Below are positions 18,468 through 28,339 of a stretch of DNA of 63,565 bases, piece by piece. The DNA is from an uncultured Francisellaceae bacterium. Its GTDB lineage: Bacteria > Pseudomonadota > Gammaproteobacteria > UBA6186 > Azoamicaceae. A model generated the notes under the pieces. The model was given only the letters and a program-made list of their open reading frames with translations. It was not told the origin of the DNA and ran no database searches. Positions within the stretch are counted from its first letter, which is position 1. The number at the start of each line of letters is the position of its first letter. The position numbers and the translations under genes are program-made. The DNA is taken from positions 1-63,565 of the forward strand of contig CAMFJH010000010.1 of assembly GCA_945956915.1 (NCBI GenBank). Direction: 5' to 3'.

Positions 18468-18845
18468 ATGAACGACATACAACGATCAGATGAAGAAATT
18501 CTTAAGAGAATAAAAGTGGCTAGAGTAAAATCCATTATTGTTTCTACCGTGGCAATTATTCCTGTACTTTTTATGTGCAGCCCATTTTTTTCAAGCTTTT
18601 CTTTGTTGTTTAAAATCGAAGCATATCTATTACTCACACTGGTCCCCTTCGCTTTTATGTACCAATTGGTTTTTGGTTATTTGTTTGGTAGAGATGTATT
18701 TCATGAGGCCAATAAAAGACGAAAATACTTTAAATTTACATCCTATGCGCCTCAGCAAGACGCTGTAGTGGATGGCATCAATGCATCCAATGGTTATGGC
18801 CCTGGCATGGGCTTTATAGCCGCTCCTCTTCCTAAACACCGATAA
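18468..18845 (+). CDS. small two-helix membrane protein, possible entry-exclusion protein
   Basis: Not recognised by family. Residues about 25-45 and 52-75 are two hydrophobic segments separated by a short turn; the C-terminal 50 residues are soluble and Gly/Asn-rich. It is the only plus-strand gene inside the transfer region, between traD and traG, and its end abuts the traG stop. In F the exclusion genes traS and traT sit between traG and traD, so a role in entry exclusion is attractive, but the opposite orientation is unusual and there is no sequence match I can claim. Divergent promoter shared with traD. Confidence 0.6.
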   Translation: MNDIQRSDEEILKRIKVARVKSIIVSTVAIIPVLFMCSPFFSSFSLLFKIEAYLLLTLVPFAFMYQLVFGYLFGRDVFHEANKRRKYFKFTSYAPQQDAVVDGINASNGYGPGMGFIAAPLPKHR

Positions 18846-18846
18846 T

Positions 18847-21582
18847 TCAATGTTCATTCTTTTTCTCCATTTCTTTGGTTTTAGAAACAAGCTCTGCATT
18901 TAGATCATCTAATCTTTGACTCACTTGTTTTGCTAATCCACTCATATCTGTTTTCCCTTGCTGTATCATTTCTTCTTTTTGATTAACAACTGATCGGTCT
19001 TTTTCAAACTGAACTTCAGGATTGTTACCTTTTTTTATTTCAGCAGAATTGTGCACATAATTACTTTCCAAAGTATGTGCGGCTCTTAGAGGATTGGTAA
19101 CATGATGCACTACTGGGGGTTGTTGTGCGTGCACAAAAGCTTGCATATATCGTCGATTTAGATTTTCATCTGCTAACACATGATTCACATCACTCACCTC
19201 AAATTGCCGCCCTTCAACACATTGTTCAGATAGCCAATTTATATAGCGTTGGGACATATCTTGGTTAAATCCTGTTCCTTGGGTAGATACTTTTTGAGAG
19301 GCCTCACGATAGGAGTTTTCCTTTGAGAAGGAAGCGGATGCCGAAGTCAATTGACTATTCGCATCTGAAAGACTTGCTGCAATTGAAGATGAATAAGCAT
19401 CATTCTGTGATTCATTGTTGCTAAATCGCATATCTTTGGATTCAGACATGGATTTCTGTAATAAAGTTGATAGTCCTTCTTTCTCAACAAAACTGTCTGA
19501 TTTGCTCATCAATTCTGAATCTACGTGGGTCCTTGTATTCTGAGCAGTGGCACCACCATCTACAGAAATGCTGCCCCCGATATTAGTAAAGGGTATTTTC
19601 CCACCAATCGAACCGTGTGCTTTTAAAGAAGCATTTAAAATAAGGGCATCTGCTGTATCTTGACTAATTCTATTTTCCATAGCAAATTGTTTTGATTTAT
19701 CCACAAACGTTGAAAAGGCACTGTTTTCAAATGCAGATTCTCCATGACTAAATGTTGTATCCGAGTTTTTTCCTTGTCCATGCGTATGTCTATAATCATG
19801 TGCAGTATTTAAGGCAGCTGAAATGTTTTGTTGCGCAGACACAACTTCTTGTAAACCCTCACGTTGAGATTTATCTGCCATATTGCTGTAAGTTGAGGCA
19901 AAAGATTCATTCCAATTAATATTGCCACCGATATTGGAAATAGCTGAGCTTCGATTAAATATAACTGAACCATCTGGTGCTGTACTGACTTGGGATCCAT
20001 CCTCAAGCTGCAGACTCGTGCGTCCTGTAGCAACAGACATATTGGTATCCTGTTTAAATCCCTGAATATTATGACGGCTGTGATTATCGAAATTGGTATT
20101 GCCCATGCCATAATTGCCAGTAGTTGCTTCTTCTGCAGCATGACTTGCCGCAGATTGGGTAACACTGCCAAAATGAGTCGCCAACTGGCTGAGTGCGCCC
20201 GCTCCATAATAAATAAGACCATAGGATAAAAAAGGCACTGACATCATTGCATAACCTGCCACTGCCGATACCCATTCACTGCCCTCTGCCAGGCCTGGTA
20301 AAGTAGACATTGAGAGTGCACTACCTGATACGCCACTTACAGCACTCATGCCTTTAGAACGACCATAGATATTCACAAGCATATTGAGGATGGAATATAA
20401 AGGTGCCCAACTTTGGATCCAAAACAGGGCAATCACATATTTTTTTAGAACGACTACTCCGCCTGGTAATATCGATATAACTGCAATAATAGGAAAAATC
20501 CCATAAAACATCACTTCAACAACAATTTTAAGTACAGAAAGGGATAAAGATGCCATACTGCCTTGAAGCGCATAAGCCGTTTTTTGTTGTTCCTGGGCAC
20601 GAGTGGCCGCATATCCTGTGACCGCAGCAGTGGCATCGGTCATACCATTAAAGCTAATAAACCCGTCTTCCAGAGCATTGATCATCATGTTCTGACGTAA
20701 GATATCACTGGCCTGCATCGATAAATTGGTCAAGTAGGCATAGGAAATCTCTAAATTAGAAGCCAGTGCTGTGCCTGGATCCCGTTTGTGTGGAAAAAAT
20801 CGAGCACCATATATTCTTTTGGCATGTGTATAGGTTCTGTCCCATAACTCTTCAATTTTTTCAGTGCCTTCCCTACAGGTTAAAATTTTAGTCTCAACTC
20901 CCCCACCGCTGATGGTTTTAAAAGGAAAACCTCTGGCTGGAGAGGCATTGTCTTTTAAAAGCTGCCAGACATCATTGTTCTGTAATAAATCTGCCAAAGT
21001 ATATTTGCCCTTGGCAATATCAAAGGCCACGCATTGTTGAACAAACTCACGCATATTGGAGGCCATGTCGGGGTCGGTAATGCTGAATCGACTGGCTTTG
21101 GCGACCAGTTGAGAAGCCATAGCAACCCCATATTCCCTATAACGCATCACCTCTGTTCCACGAGCCTGTCTACCATAACCCATTGGACCTGAAAAGATAT
21201 CATCAGTTTTTTTAGCCAAAAAATCACCCAATTGACTGGTAATGCCAGCAAAAGAACCCAATAAAAATGGAACATTGGCAACGGGAGCACGTAGACCTGT
21301 AATGCGATCAATAATGATAATATTTACTTTAGGGATCATCAGGCAGTTCATTAAAATAAAGGACATAAATAGCCAATTGAATGACAATCGAATATCCTGT
21401 TTAACCACCATATAAAAAACAGCCAGAGCAGTACCAAATGCGCCTGCAATCACTGTTAAACTTGCAACAATACTGCCAACACTGCTGCCTGCATGTCTTC
21501 CATTAAAAAAAGCAGCTACTGCATTGAATGTATACAGCAACCCCTCTCCGCCACCGTGTGTGATTACATCCCAAGCATGCAT
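18847..21582 (-). CDS. traG: TraG: mating-pair stabilisation / pilus assembly protein
   Basis: An inner-membrane protein with a large periplasmic C-terminal domain, needed for pilus assembly and mating-pair stabilisation in F-type systems. The N-terminal 470 residues hold several membrane segments (around 40-60, 65-85, 350-385, 445-470) in the TraG_N pattern, starting MHAWDVITHGGGEGL. The C-terminal 430 residues are Ser/Asn/Gln-rich and soluble. 911 aa against 938 in F. Eleven bases after traH on the same strand, last gene of the main transfer operon. Confidence 0.92.
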   Translation of the reverse strand: MHAWDVITHGGGEGLLYTFNAVAAFFNGRHAGSSVGSIVASLTVIAGAFGTALAVFYMVVKQDIRLSFNWLFMSFILMNCLMIPKVNIIIIDRITGLRAPVANVPFLLGSFAGITSQLGDFLAKKTDDIFSGPMGYGRQARGTEVMRYREYGVAMASQLVAKASRFSITDPDMASNMREFVQQCVAFDIAKGKYTLADLLQNNDVWQLLKDNASPARGFPFKTISGGGVETKILTCREGTEKIEELWDRTYTHAKRIYGARFFPHKRDPGTALASNLEISYAYLTNLSMQASDILRQNMMINALEDGFISFNGMTDATAAVTGYAATRAQEQQKTAYALQGSMASLSLSVLKIVVEVMFYGIFPIIAVISILPGGVVVLKKYVIALFWIQSWAPLYSILNMLVNIYGRSKGMSAVSGVSGSALSMSTLPGLAEGSEWVSAVAGYAMMSVPFLSYGLIYYGAGALSQLATHFGSVTQSAASHAAEEATTGNYGMGNTNFDNHSRHNIQGFKQDTNMSVATGRTSLQLEDGSQVSTAPDGSVIFNRSSAISNIGGNINWNESFASTYSNMADKSQREGLQEVVSAQQNISAALNTAHDYRHTHGQGKNSDTTFSHGESAFENSAFSTFVDKSKQFAMENRISQDTADALILNASLKAHGSIGGKIPFTNIGGSISVDGGATAQNTRTHVDSELMSKSDSFVEKEGLSTLLQKSMSESKDMRFSNNESQNDAYSSSIAASLSDANSQLTSASASFSKENSYREASQKVSTQGTGFNQDMSQRYINWLSEQCVEGRQFEVSDVNHVLADENLNRRYMQAFVHAQQPPVVHHVTNPLRAAHTLESNYVHNSAEIKKGNNPEVQFEKDRSVVNQKEEMIQQGKTDMSGLAKQVSQRLDDLNAELVSKTKEMEKKNEH

Positions 21583-21592
21583 ATTGTATCTC

Positions 21593-22987
21593 TCATCTTA
21601 AGCCCCTACCCCAATTCATGCTGTTATACAGTTGACTAGACACAATTGCGGATACTTGTTTCTCCATCATTTGTACCTTAGAAACCAACTCATAGGTGGT
21701 ATTCAAACGTTGCATCTGCATTTGACGTAAATCCCGCACTCGCTCTCTGGCCAATACAATCATTCTGCAAAATTCCGCATCCATCCCTTTAGGCAAAAGA
21801 TTGTTGCTAAAGGCCTGCATGACTTCAGAGATTCCTCGATCTAAATATCGATACAAAATATCCATGGCTATTACTTCTGCATAATCCGTCACAAACATCA
21901 AAGAAACACCTTTTGAAAAAGCAGCATGAACATTAAGCATTTTGTAAATCGGTAGCGTAGTCGTTTCTAAAAAAGCCTTTTCTTTATCTGTAAGCGGTTC
22001 ATCCAAGATGGCTTTTTGTTCAAGACTGTGTAATATGGCTCTCACTTGACCTACAAATGTTTTTTCAGGAGGAATTTCTATTTCCCTATCTATAACCTCA
22101 AGGCACCCATTGGCGGCATCCCTACAACTGTACACTTTAAATCTTTTGCTGGATGAAAGATTGTTGATGATATCATCACTGTAAAGTTTAGATACATACA
22201 CTTTCTTTGTTAAGGCACTTGAATTTTCATCCACAATAATGACTACGGTTCCAGTCAATGACATTAATAAATATTTTATTTCGGGATCTAAAGCAGCCAA
22301 CATGGGGTTATTTTGAATGGCCCTCCAGACAATATTGACGTTGGTAATAACCGAATCCTTTAATTGATCATCCGTAGCCGCTTCTCTGTTTTTGGCATTC
22401 ACTTCTCGTTGATTTTGACATTTGTGGCGGGCTTTTACATAATTTCCATAATCATCCCCTCCTGCAGACAGTCCCTTATCCATGCAATTTTTCTTAGCGG
22501 ATTCTTGAAAGTATCCTACTGAACTATCAATAATTTTAGTGGCAGCTTGACAACTGTTAATGTTGTTCCAATTGGCTTCATTGGCCCAGGATTGTAATTC
22601 TTCGATTTGGTTCATGATTTGAGGGCTCAGTTGTTTGGCTGCAAGAGAGAACAGATATCCCGCGGCATTAGATCCAACAGCCTTCATCATTTCAACGATT
22701 TTTGTGCTGTCAACAAAGCCTATACCTCCTGTAAACACATCAATTGCCCCACATGACATGGCCATACCTGGAACCTGAACATTAACCAACTGTATATCTC
22801 GCGTTGGATTTCTGACAAAAAGACTGCCTCCTGTATAGAAACCACCTTCCTGACCTTTATAGGCACCCGCGGGACTGACATTGGTATTCCCCCCTATCTC
22901 TGTAAAAAACTTTTGCATATCGGCTTGAACATTAGAAAATACCGGAGTAGAAAACATCATTAACACGATCAAAATTTTATTTTTCAT
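21593..22987 (-). CDS. traH: TraH: F-type pilus assembly protein
   Basis: A periplasmic or outer-membrane-associated protein of the F pilus assembly machinery. It begins with a signal peptide (MKNKILIVLMMFSTPVFSNVQA), followed by the TraH hallmark of Asn/Gly-rich repeats (GGNTNVSPAGAYKGQEGGFY) and GGSLFVRNPTRDIQLVNVQ. 464 aa against 458 in F. Its start overlaps the traF stop by 4 bases (translational coupling). C-terminal coiled coil around residues 420-455. Confidence 0.92.
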   Translation of the reverse strand: MKNKILIVLMMFSTPVFSNVQADMQKFFTEIGGNTNVSPAGAYKGQEGGFYTGGSLFVRNPTRDIQLVNVQVPGMAMSCGAIDVFTGGIGFVDSTKIVEMMKAVGSNAAGYLFSLAAKQLSPQIMNQIEELQSWANEANWNNINSCQAATKIIDSSVGYFQESAKKNCMDKGLSAGGDDYGNYVKARHKCQNQREVNAKNREAATDDQLKDSVITNVNIVWRAIQNNPMLAALDPEIKYLLMSLTGTVVIIVDENSSALTKKVYVSKLYSDDIINNLSSSKRFKVYSCRDAANGCLEVIDREIEIPPEKTFVGQVRAILHSLEQKAILDEPLTDKEKAFLETTTLPIYKMLNVHAAFSKGVSLMFVTDYAEVIAMDILYRYLDRGISEVMQAFSNNLLPKGMDAEFCRMIVLARERVRDLRQMQMQRLNTTYELVSKVQMMEKQVSAIVSSQLYNSMNWGRGLR

Positions 22988-23736
22988 TTTAATGACCCAT
23001 AGTTTTTTGAAAATTCTGCATACTTGTAGACAGTTTCTTCTAAATCAGAAACACTCACTGCACCATTTGTTAGAGGCATAACCTGATTGGTTTTTGGATT
23101 AACTGCAAAAAGAGCAGGCCATGCTGTCACTTTTAAGGTTCTCGCAGCCCCATTGTCTCGAATAGCATTTGGAAACTCTGGCAGTGTTGATCCATCTAAT
23201 GAGATGGCCATGACTGAAATGCGATAACGCTCTGCAAAGCGTTTAACAGTCGGAGCAAATATTTTACAATATTGACAATTGCCTGAAAAAAAGAAAAAGA
23301 ACCCGTGTGTGGTAGCCAATTGCTTTATTGAGGCTTCCATGGCTTGTGTTTGGAGCTGATCATATATAACCCTTGCATTATGATTCATGGGATGTTGTAG
23401 AGAATAATCGTATTGTGGGTTTCTTAACAGCATCAGTTTATACGCATCTGTAAAATGCTGAGCACGCCTGGCCACTTCAAAATAGGTATTGGCGTAATTT
23501 CTTAGATTCTCTTCAGTCGGTCGAAGAATGGCTAAATTTAGCTTATGATCGACCATTTTCCTAAATTGCTCCATTTCTTCTGTAGGATCATATTTTGGTG
23601 AGAGAGATTGTTCATTTTGCTTTTTTTCCAGAATTGGATCCTCATACCAAAACCACCCTTTGCCGTGTTCTTCAAAGAATGAGTGGGCAAATACAGTACA
23701 AGGCAACCACAAGATAAATAACATCAATCTTCTCAT
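22984..23736 (-). CDS. traF: TraF: thioredoxin-fold pilus assembly protein
   Basis: A periplasmic protein of the F-type system with a thioredoxin-like C-terminal domain. Signal peptide MRRLMLFILWLPCTVFAHS. Residues 150-165 read FFFFFSGNCQYCKIF, so a CxxC redox motif is present, which F TraF lacks; this copy may therefore be an active thiol oxidase or isomerase for the cysteine-rich TraN, TraU and TraH. Then TLKVTAWPALFAV, the family's cis-Pro region. 250 aa, as in F (247). Overlaps both neighbours by 4 bases. Confidence 0.9.
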   Translation of the reverse strand: MRRLMLFILWLPCTVFAHSFFEEHGKGWFWYEDPILEKKQNEQSLSPKYDPTEEMEQFRKMVDHKLNLAILRPTEENLRNYANTYFEVARRAQHFTDAYKLMLLRNPQYDYSLQHPMNHNARVIYDQLQTQAMEASIKQLATTHGFFFFFSGNCQYCKIFAPTVKRFAERYRISVMAISLDGSTLPEFPNAIRDNGAARTLKVTAWPALFAVNPKTNQVMPLTNGAVSVSDLEETVYKYAEFSKNYGSLK

Positions 23737-25658
23737 GGTTTCGCCCCTTCTTTTGTCAGTTTGTCTTTAGAAAAATGGCGTTCCAAATTTTGTTGTAAAG
23801 CTTCAGCACGGGCTTTCATATCCCCACCTGCGCTTACAGCACCCTGAACTCTATTGAATTTATCTTGAGCTGTAGCTTGATATTCTCCAATCAATGCAGA
23901 CAGTTCTTGTGTAGCAAAGGGTGTATTAAAATCTAAATGGCTTAATTGCTCAGCAGTCAAGCTGCCACAATTTGGATGCTCACCCGTTCCCCAAGGAATA
24001 TTCAGTTGTTGATGAGCTATCTCCTGAATGATTTTAGCCATTTGAGATCCATAACAACAATAAGCCTCTTTTTGCTCTACACAAACACCTAATACTTTTT
24101 TAGTGCAATATTTCCCTTGCACTTTATGGCAACGCTTATCTTTAACAGCTGCGGTGGCTAATTTTTTCTCTGAATCTCTACAACCCCTAAAGATACCTTT
24201 TAATTTACAACAATCTTGAAAATGTGATCCTAATTTAATCGTGCATCGTTGACATTGCCCATGAAATACACTGGGATTGTCAGGGTTACCTCTTAATCCT
24301 CCGAGTCCATCTTTCATCTCATTGTTCATTTCCTTTAGAATACTGAACTGTGTCAATGCATCTCCAAATTCTGATGCAGCATAAGAACCTGGATCTTCAT
24401 TGCTTTCTTTCAACGTGATCACAGAACCTTGTAGATTCAACCCTGCACCTTTTTGATAGGCATGAGGCCTGCATACAAAGGTTTGTTCATATTCAATACA
24501 GTGTCCATCTTTTTCTACAGCACATCGTGATCCTATTTGCTCGCACCCCTCAATTTTAAGGGCTTCACATTCATTGGCCTTAGAACCTAAGCCACAATGA
24601 TAGATTCTATCTTCTGACCAAAAGGGTTGAGTGACAGGAACTGGATACTTGTCAATTGATCTGGCTTCATTGATCCCTTGTTGTTGACTGTAAACCAATC
24701 TGCAAGAGCGATCTAGGCTTTGATTTTCTTGAATTTCACAACCCTCCCATCTGTACTCTAAACGTGGTTTTCTAGGAATGGTAAATTCCCAAGCATAGGT
24801 ACCACCGCGCACTTTATCTCTGTATTTCCGATTTTTTTTATGTTTAGTCTTCGGCTGAGTTGCTGTAAAGCTCAATACAAAATCGTTGGCAGCGCTAGGT
24901 GCCATCGATGCAGCAAATTGAACATGTTTCTCCCCTATCCATTGTTTAGATAAAAGCTTAGCAGTTGTATGTTCCGGATAATCCACTATTCCAATGGGAT
25001 TCACTATGCTAAGATTTTTAGGACCAGGATTATGACAATTGGATACAGTAATATTCCCTGTTTTTAAATCGATGCTAAAAGTAGCTGTATTAAAACACTG
25101 TGCGGTAAAACTGGCTGTGACCGTTTGCACAACCGGATCCTGTGGGATTGCAATAACAGTCAGTCTTTTAACACAAGATTCTTCCTTGCCAGCTGCAGCT
25201 TCTCTGCAAGTGACAAGACGTTCTGTTTCTATTTTTCTATCCACACTTGGGATATCTTGTTGTGGGTTAATCAATACTTCTTGCGCTATTTTTTTATCTT
25301 GGGAAAACAGGGGATCATCCGCACTCAGATGCCAACGATGCTTTTGTTTTAGTAGGATTTCCATCTCAGTTAAAGAGGGTTGATTAGGCTTTTGCTCAGA
25401 AATTTGAGATTTTTGATGCAATTGCTGCTTAATGGGATCAGCATTCTTATGCCCTTTATCCATGTTGTCGCGAAAGACAGACTGAAGATTCGATAAACCA
25501 GGATCATTTCCAGTTGGGCAAGGCAAATCTTGTTGATTTAAGGGAGAAACTTGCTTTTGTAGCATTTGCTCTGCAAAGGCTTTGGCTTCTTCAGTACCCT
25601 CAACACTCAAAGATATACAAATCAAGAGTGAAATGCCAAGTGATTTAACCATCTGCAT
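23733..25658 (-). CDS. traN: TraN: cysteine-rich mating-pair stabilisation adhesin
   Basis: An outer-membrane protein that stabilises contact between donor and recipient. Signal peptide (MVKSLGISLLICISLSVEG; the second Met, residue 3, is the likelier start). Many cysteines, for example CQRCTIKLGSHFQDCCKLKG and CCYGSQMAKIIQEIAHQQL, which is the conserved TraN C-terminal signature. 641 aa against 602 in F. Its start overlaps trbC by 14 bases. Cysteine pairing would depend on the thioredoxin-fold proteins TraF and TrbC encoded next to it. Confidence 0.92.
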   Translation of the reverse strand: MQMVKSLGISLLICISLSVEGTEEAKAFAEQMLQKQVSPLNQQDLPCPTGNDPGLSNLQSVFRDNMDKGHKNADPIKQQLHQKSQISEQKPNQPSLTEMEILLKQKHRWHLSADDPLFSQDKKIAQEVLINPQQDIPSVDRKIETERLVTCREAAAGKEESCVKRLTVIAIPQDPVVQTVTASFTAQCFNTATFSIDLKTGNITVSNCHNPGPKNLSIVNPIGIVDYPEHTTAKLLSKQWIGEKHVQFAASMAPSAANDFVLSFTATQPKTKHKKNRKYRDKVRGGTYAWEFTIPRKPRLEYRWEGCEIQENQSLDRSCRLVYSQQQGINEARSIDKYPVPVTQPFWSEDRIYHCGLGSKANECEALKIEGCEQIGSRCAVEKDGHCIEYEQTFVCRPHAYQKGAGLNLQGSVITLKESNEDPGSYAASEFGDALTQFSILKEMNNEMKDGLGGLRGNPDNPSVFHGQCQRCTIKLGSHFQDCCKLKGIFRGCRDSEKKLATAAVKDKRCHKVQGKYCTKKVLGVCVEQKEAYCCYGSQMAKIIQEIAHQQLNIPWGTGEHPNCGSLTAEQLSHLDFNTPFATQELSALIGEYQATAQDKFNRVQGAVSAGGDMKARAEALQQNLERHFSKDKLTKEGAKP

Positions 25659-26283
25659 TGCTCCTATACAGTTTCAAAAAATCTTGTGCTGCCTCCTTGA
25701 CTGCTGGGGAGCCACTTTTACTAAAACGCTCTAAGGATTCTTCTAGAGGAACATCGCCATATACAATGTCGAATTCAGATTGACAAGGCTCTTTTTTACA
25801 GCTTTTTTTAGGAATAATCACCACTGCAGGCACCGCACGCACTTGGTGTTGCTTAAAAGCCTCTGGATCAACAGAAAATCCACCGACTTCTTTGTCACCA
25901 AATAATTCTATTGTTTTTGCCACAGTCTTTGATATGGAGTTTTCAACCAAGCCCCTCAATACTAAAGTACCTCCTATCTTGGATAGTTGTTCAGACAGCA
26001 ATCTAAGACTCTGTTTAGGCATGCTGAAGGAAACAAAAGCCAAAATGGCAGGCTTATCCGATGTCAACATAGGTTTTGCGTGTCCCAATGTACTGAAACG
26101 ATCAACCATGGCTCCTATATCCAAGCCTTGTTCAGTCATAATGGGTTTTGAACAACTGTATATTTCAGATACTCGAGGAGCATTCTGATGTTGTTCTTGC
26201 ACCCATAGCTCTTCTGCAGCAAATAGGGGTTGCAACATCAGAACAAGCAAAAATAATACTCTTCTACAGACAGCAGCAGTCAC
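25645..26283 (-). CDS. trbC: TrbC: F-type periplasmic pilus assembly protein
   Basis: Needed for pilus assembly, usually acting with TraW. N-terminal signal peptide (RVLFLLVLMLQPLFA). The family block ILAFVSFSMPKQSLRLL at residues about 83-99 and AVPAVVII near 150 match TrbC_Ftype, which has a thioredoxin-like fold without the redox cysteines. 212 aa, as in F. It overlaps the traU end by 20 bases and is followed by traN, the usual order. Confidence 0.9.
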   Translation of the reverse strand: MTAAVCRRVLFLLVLMLQPLFAAEELWVQEQHQNAPRVSEIYSCSKPIMTEQGLDIGAMVDRFSTLGHAKPMLTSDKPAILAFVSFSMPKQSLRLLSEQLSKIGGTLVLRGLVENSISKTVAKTIELFGDKEVGGFSVDPEAFKQHQVRAVPAVVIIPKKSCKKEPCQSEFDIVYGDVPLEESLERFSKSGSPAVKEAAQDFLKLYRSNADG

Positions 26284-27265
26284 GTCGCCTCCATATCAAA
26301 TATCCAAAATCTTCCCCTTTGATCGGGTATTCTTTATTTGCACCCCAAATAAATGTGGTACGTCCGATTGGATTACAGGCTCGCTTAGAATTTTTCTCAA
26401 TTCTTGGGTAAGTCATCTGCAATTTGTATTGATCTTTTCTCCACCAAGGCATCGGATATAAACCACATGCGCCCTTTTGACCCATAGAGCCCCAGAGCAA
26501 GAATTCTCGATGTAATTTAAAAATCATTTTTTCAACGAGTAGTGTACTGGCATCCACCCCACCATTATGAAAGCCTAAAGTACCTGTAAGCGGATATACC
26601 CCACCTTGACACCCTGCACACCAAAAAAGGCTGTTTATTGATTTACCAACACTTGCTGCAGCACAATCACCAGCACAGGCAATTTGTGCCAATGGGTTAC
26701 CAAAAAGTGCTGCCTCTGGGTTTAACCAGATAGACAATTCATCGTCATCCCACAAGGGATCAAACTCTGTCATATAAGCAACATCAAAAGACTCGGAAGT
26801 CATACAGACCAAACCTGTAACCATGTTCATCCAAACCAATAAGGGATACACATACCAATGCACATGATAAAAAGCTGTCTTACGGCCAGTTTTACCACCT
26901 TGCTTAACACCAACCGTACCCGCTGGCGTTTTTACCTTAAGTTTTAAATCCATGCCACCTAAATTCACCATACAAAAAGGCTTTAAAGTGACATCCGCCA
27001 TTCTAAACGGCTCCCAAAACCCAACAGGGATCCCTATTCTTGGTGGATCATTACATTGGCAGAAAAAACTTCTATATCCATCTGGGGTGGCAGTGTCTTT
27101 ATTGGGATCAGCGACTTTATGTCCAGCAATGGTTAAGGGGAATAAACATTTCCAGCACACATCAGTAATGGGATTAATAAATTTTCCATAGCATTTACCT
27201 TCAGCAAGGCTGCATTCGATGCTGCCGCAACACAAAAATATTAATAAAGCTTGAATGGCTTTCAT
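26264..27265 (-). CDS. traU: TraU: F-type DNA-transfer protein
   Basis: A periplasmic cysteine-rich protein needed for DNA transfer rather than for pilus outgrowth. Signal peptide (MKAIQALLIFLCCGSIECSLA); NPITDVCWKCLFPLTIAG matches the TraU signature; many paired cysteines later (CAGDCAAASVG, CAGCQGGVYPLTG). 333 aa against 330 in F. Overlaps traW by 4 bases. An unusual hydrophilic C-terminal end RRRDCCCL. Confidence 0.93.
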   Translation of the reverse strand: MKAIQALLIFLCCGSIECSLAEGKCYGKFINPITDVCWKCLFPLTIAGHKVADPNKDTATPDGYRSFFCQCNDPPRIGIPVGFWEPFRMADVTLKPFCMVNLGGMDLKLKVKTPAGTVGVKQGGKTGRKTAFYHVHWYVYPLLVWMNMVTGLVCMTSESFDVAYMTEFDPLWDDDELSIWLNPEAALFGNPLAQIACAGDCAAASVGKSINSLFWCAGCQGGVYPLTGTLGFHNGGVDASTLLVEKMIFKLHREFLLWGSMGQKGACGLYPMPWWRKDQYKLQMTYPRIEKNSKRACNPIGRTTFIWGANKEYPIKGEDFGYLIWRRRDCCCL

Positions 27266-27897
27266 GGCTTAATCTCAGAAATCATCAAACGTTTACCTTT
27301 TTGCTCTACAATGGCAGGCACTTGCTCTATATTAAATTTTTTGACCAGTCTTCCAGCTTGATCAAAGAAAAAAGGAATGTCATGTGCTTGCATAAGCTCA
27401 ATAATTGGGCCATTCACCAAAACCAATTTGGCCACCCCTTCCCTAGTCGCATATTCTTGTATGGCCCATTCTATTTGATCCTTGTCATCTCCATCCAAAA
27501 ACACCAAAGCTTTAGACGAACTCATGTTATTCAACGGGTTTAGTCTGGTGCCAGCCTTATGTATAAGGACACCATCCAACCCTAAAATATCGTGTGGAAC
27601 AGTAACAGTCAGATCCTGAAAAAAAGTCCTTGGTTCGCTGGTGTATCGCAAACCGTGCACAGGTTTTGGTCTCATAATGGCTAATTTAGCTTTTTCTTTC
27701 AGTTTCATTTTCTGCTGCTCCAAAGCACCCGAAGCTTGTAAAGCTTCAAGCTTTTGTGTAATCCACTCCAAAGCATCTTGTTCTTGTATTGCATAAATTG
27801 CTCCGTACGTACCCAAATCTTTGGCATGTAATGCATTACCAAATAGGATAAGCCACGCCCAAACACTGATTTTGACGCACCCAACCCATTTTTTCAT
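27262..27897 (-). CDS. traW: TraW: F-type periplasmic pilus assembly protein
   Basis: A periplasmic protein acting with TrbC in pilus assembly. I place the start at the Met at 27897 (frame open to 27987) because it gives a proper signal peptide ending in GNALHA, then KDLGTYGAIYAIQEQDAL, the typical TraW start, and a length of 211 aa as in F (210). The gene then overlaps the upstream signal peptidase by 62 bases. Later VPHDILGLDGVLIHKAGTRL and EQVPAIVEQKG match the family. Confidence 0.88.
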   Translation of the reverse strand: MKKWVGCVKISVWAWLILFGNALHAKDLGTYGAIYAIQEQDALEWITQKLEALQASGALEQQKMKLKEKAKLAIMRPKPVHGLRYTSEPRTFFQDLTVTVPHDILGLDGVLIHKAGTRLNPLNNMSSSKALVFLDGDDKDQIEWAIQEYATREGVAKLVLVNGPIIELMQAHDIPFFFDQAGRLVKKFNIEQVPAIVEQKGKRLMISEIKP

Positions 27898-28339
27898 AAC
27901 GTGAATCAAAACTGTCTTGATGTTCTGTCGATACATAATAGTGTCCTTCTGGTAATATCCCTTCTGGTCCTGGAACCAAAGCTTCACCTTTTAAGGAATA
28001 TTTTTTTGCCCGTGCTACCCATTTACCATTGACATAAAAATCTTGGTCTTGACGAGTGACAATATCTCCTGCTACACCCAATACTTTTTTGGTTAAAGTC
28101 ATATTGGATGGCAATCCGGATGACGTAGGTGCTTTGTACACAACATAATCTCCTTTGAGAGGCGTTTTACCAATAGAAACCAAAAATAATTGTTGTGGAA
28201 GACTGTTTGTTAGATTAATGGCATAACCAAAATGTTGGGTTATCCAAAGCGCAGACAACCCAACAGCAGTCAACAGCACAGTCCCTTTGATAATTTTATT
28301 GCTTGTCATCTTTAATGCCTGTATTTGCTTGTTCAACAT
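27836..28339 (-). CDS. S26-family signal peptidase, TrhF/TraF(P)-like
   Basis: A membrane-bound serine protease of the conjugative S26 family, probably processing the pilin or other transfer proteins. One N-terminal membrane helix (residues about 18-35), the nucleophile serine in NSLPQQLF near 46, and the general-base lysine in LTKKVLGVAGD near 83; the C-terminus has SFDSRYEKMGWV (box E-like). F itself lacks this gene, but it is common in F-type systems of the R27/SXT kind. The start may instead be the Met at residue 11, which would shorten the overlap with trbI. Confidence 0.9.
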   Translation of the reverse strand: MLNKQIQALKMTSNKIIKGTVLLTAVGLSALWITQHFGYAINLTNSLPQQLFLVSIGKTPLKGDYVVYKAPTSSGLPSNMTLTKKVLGVAGDIVTRQDQDFYVNGKWVARAKKYSLKGEALVPGPEGILPEGHYYVSTEHQDSFDSRYEKMGWVRQNQCLGVAYPIW

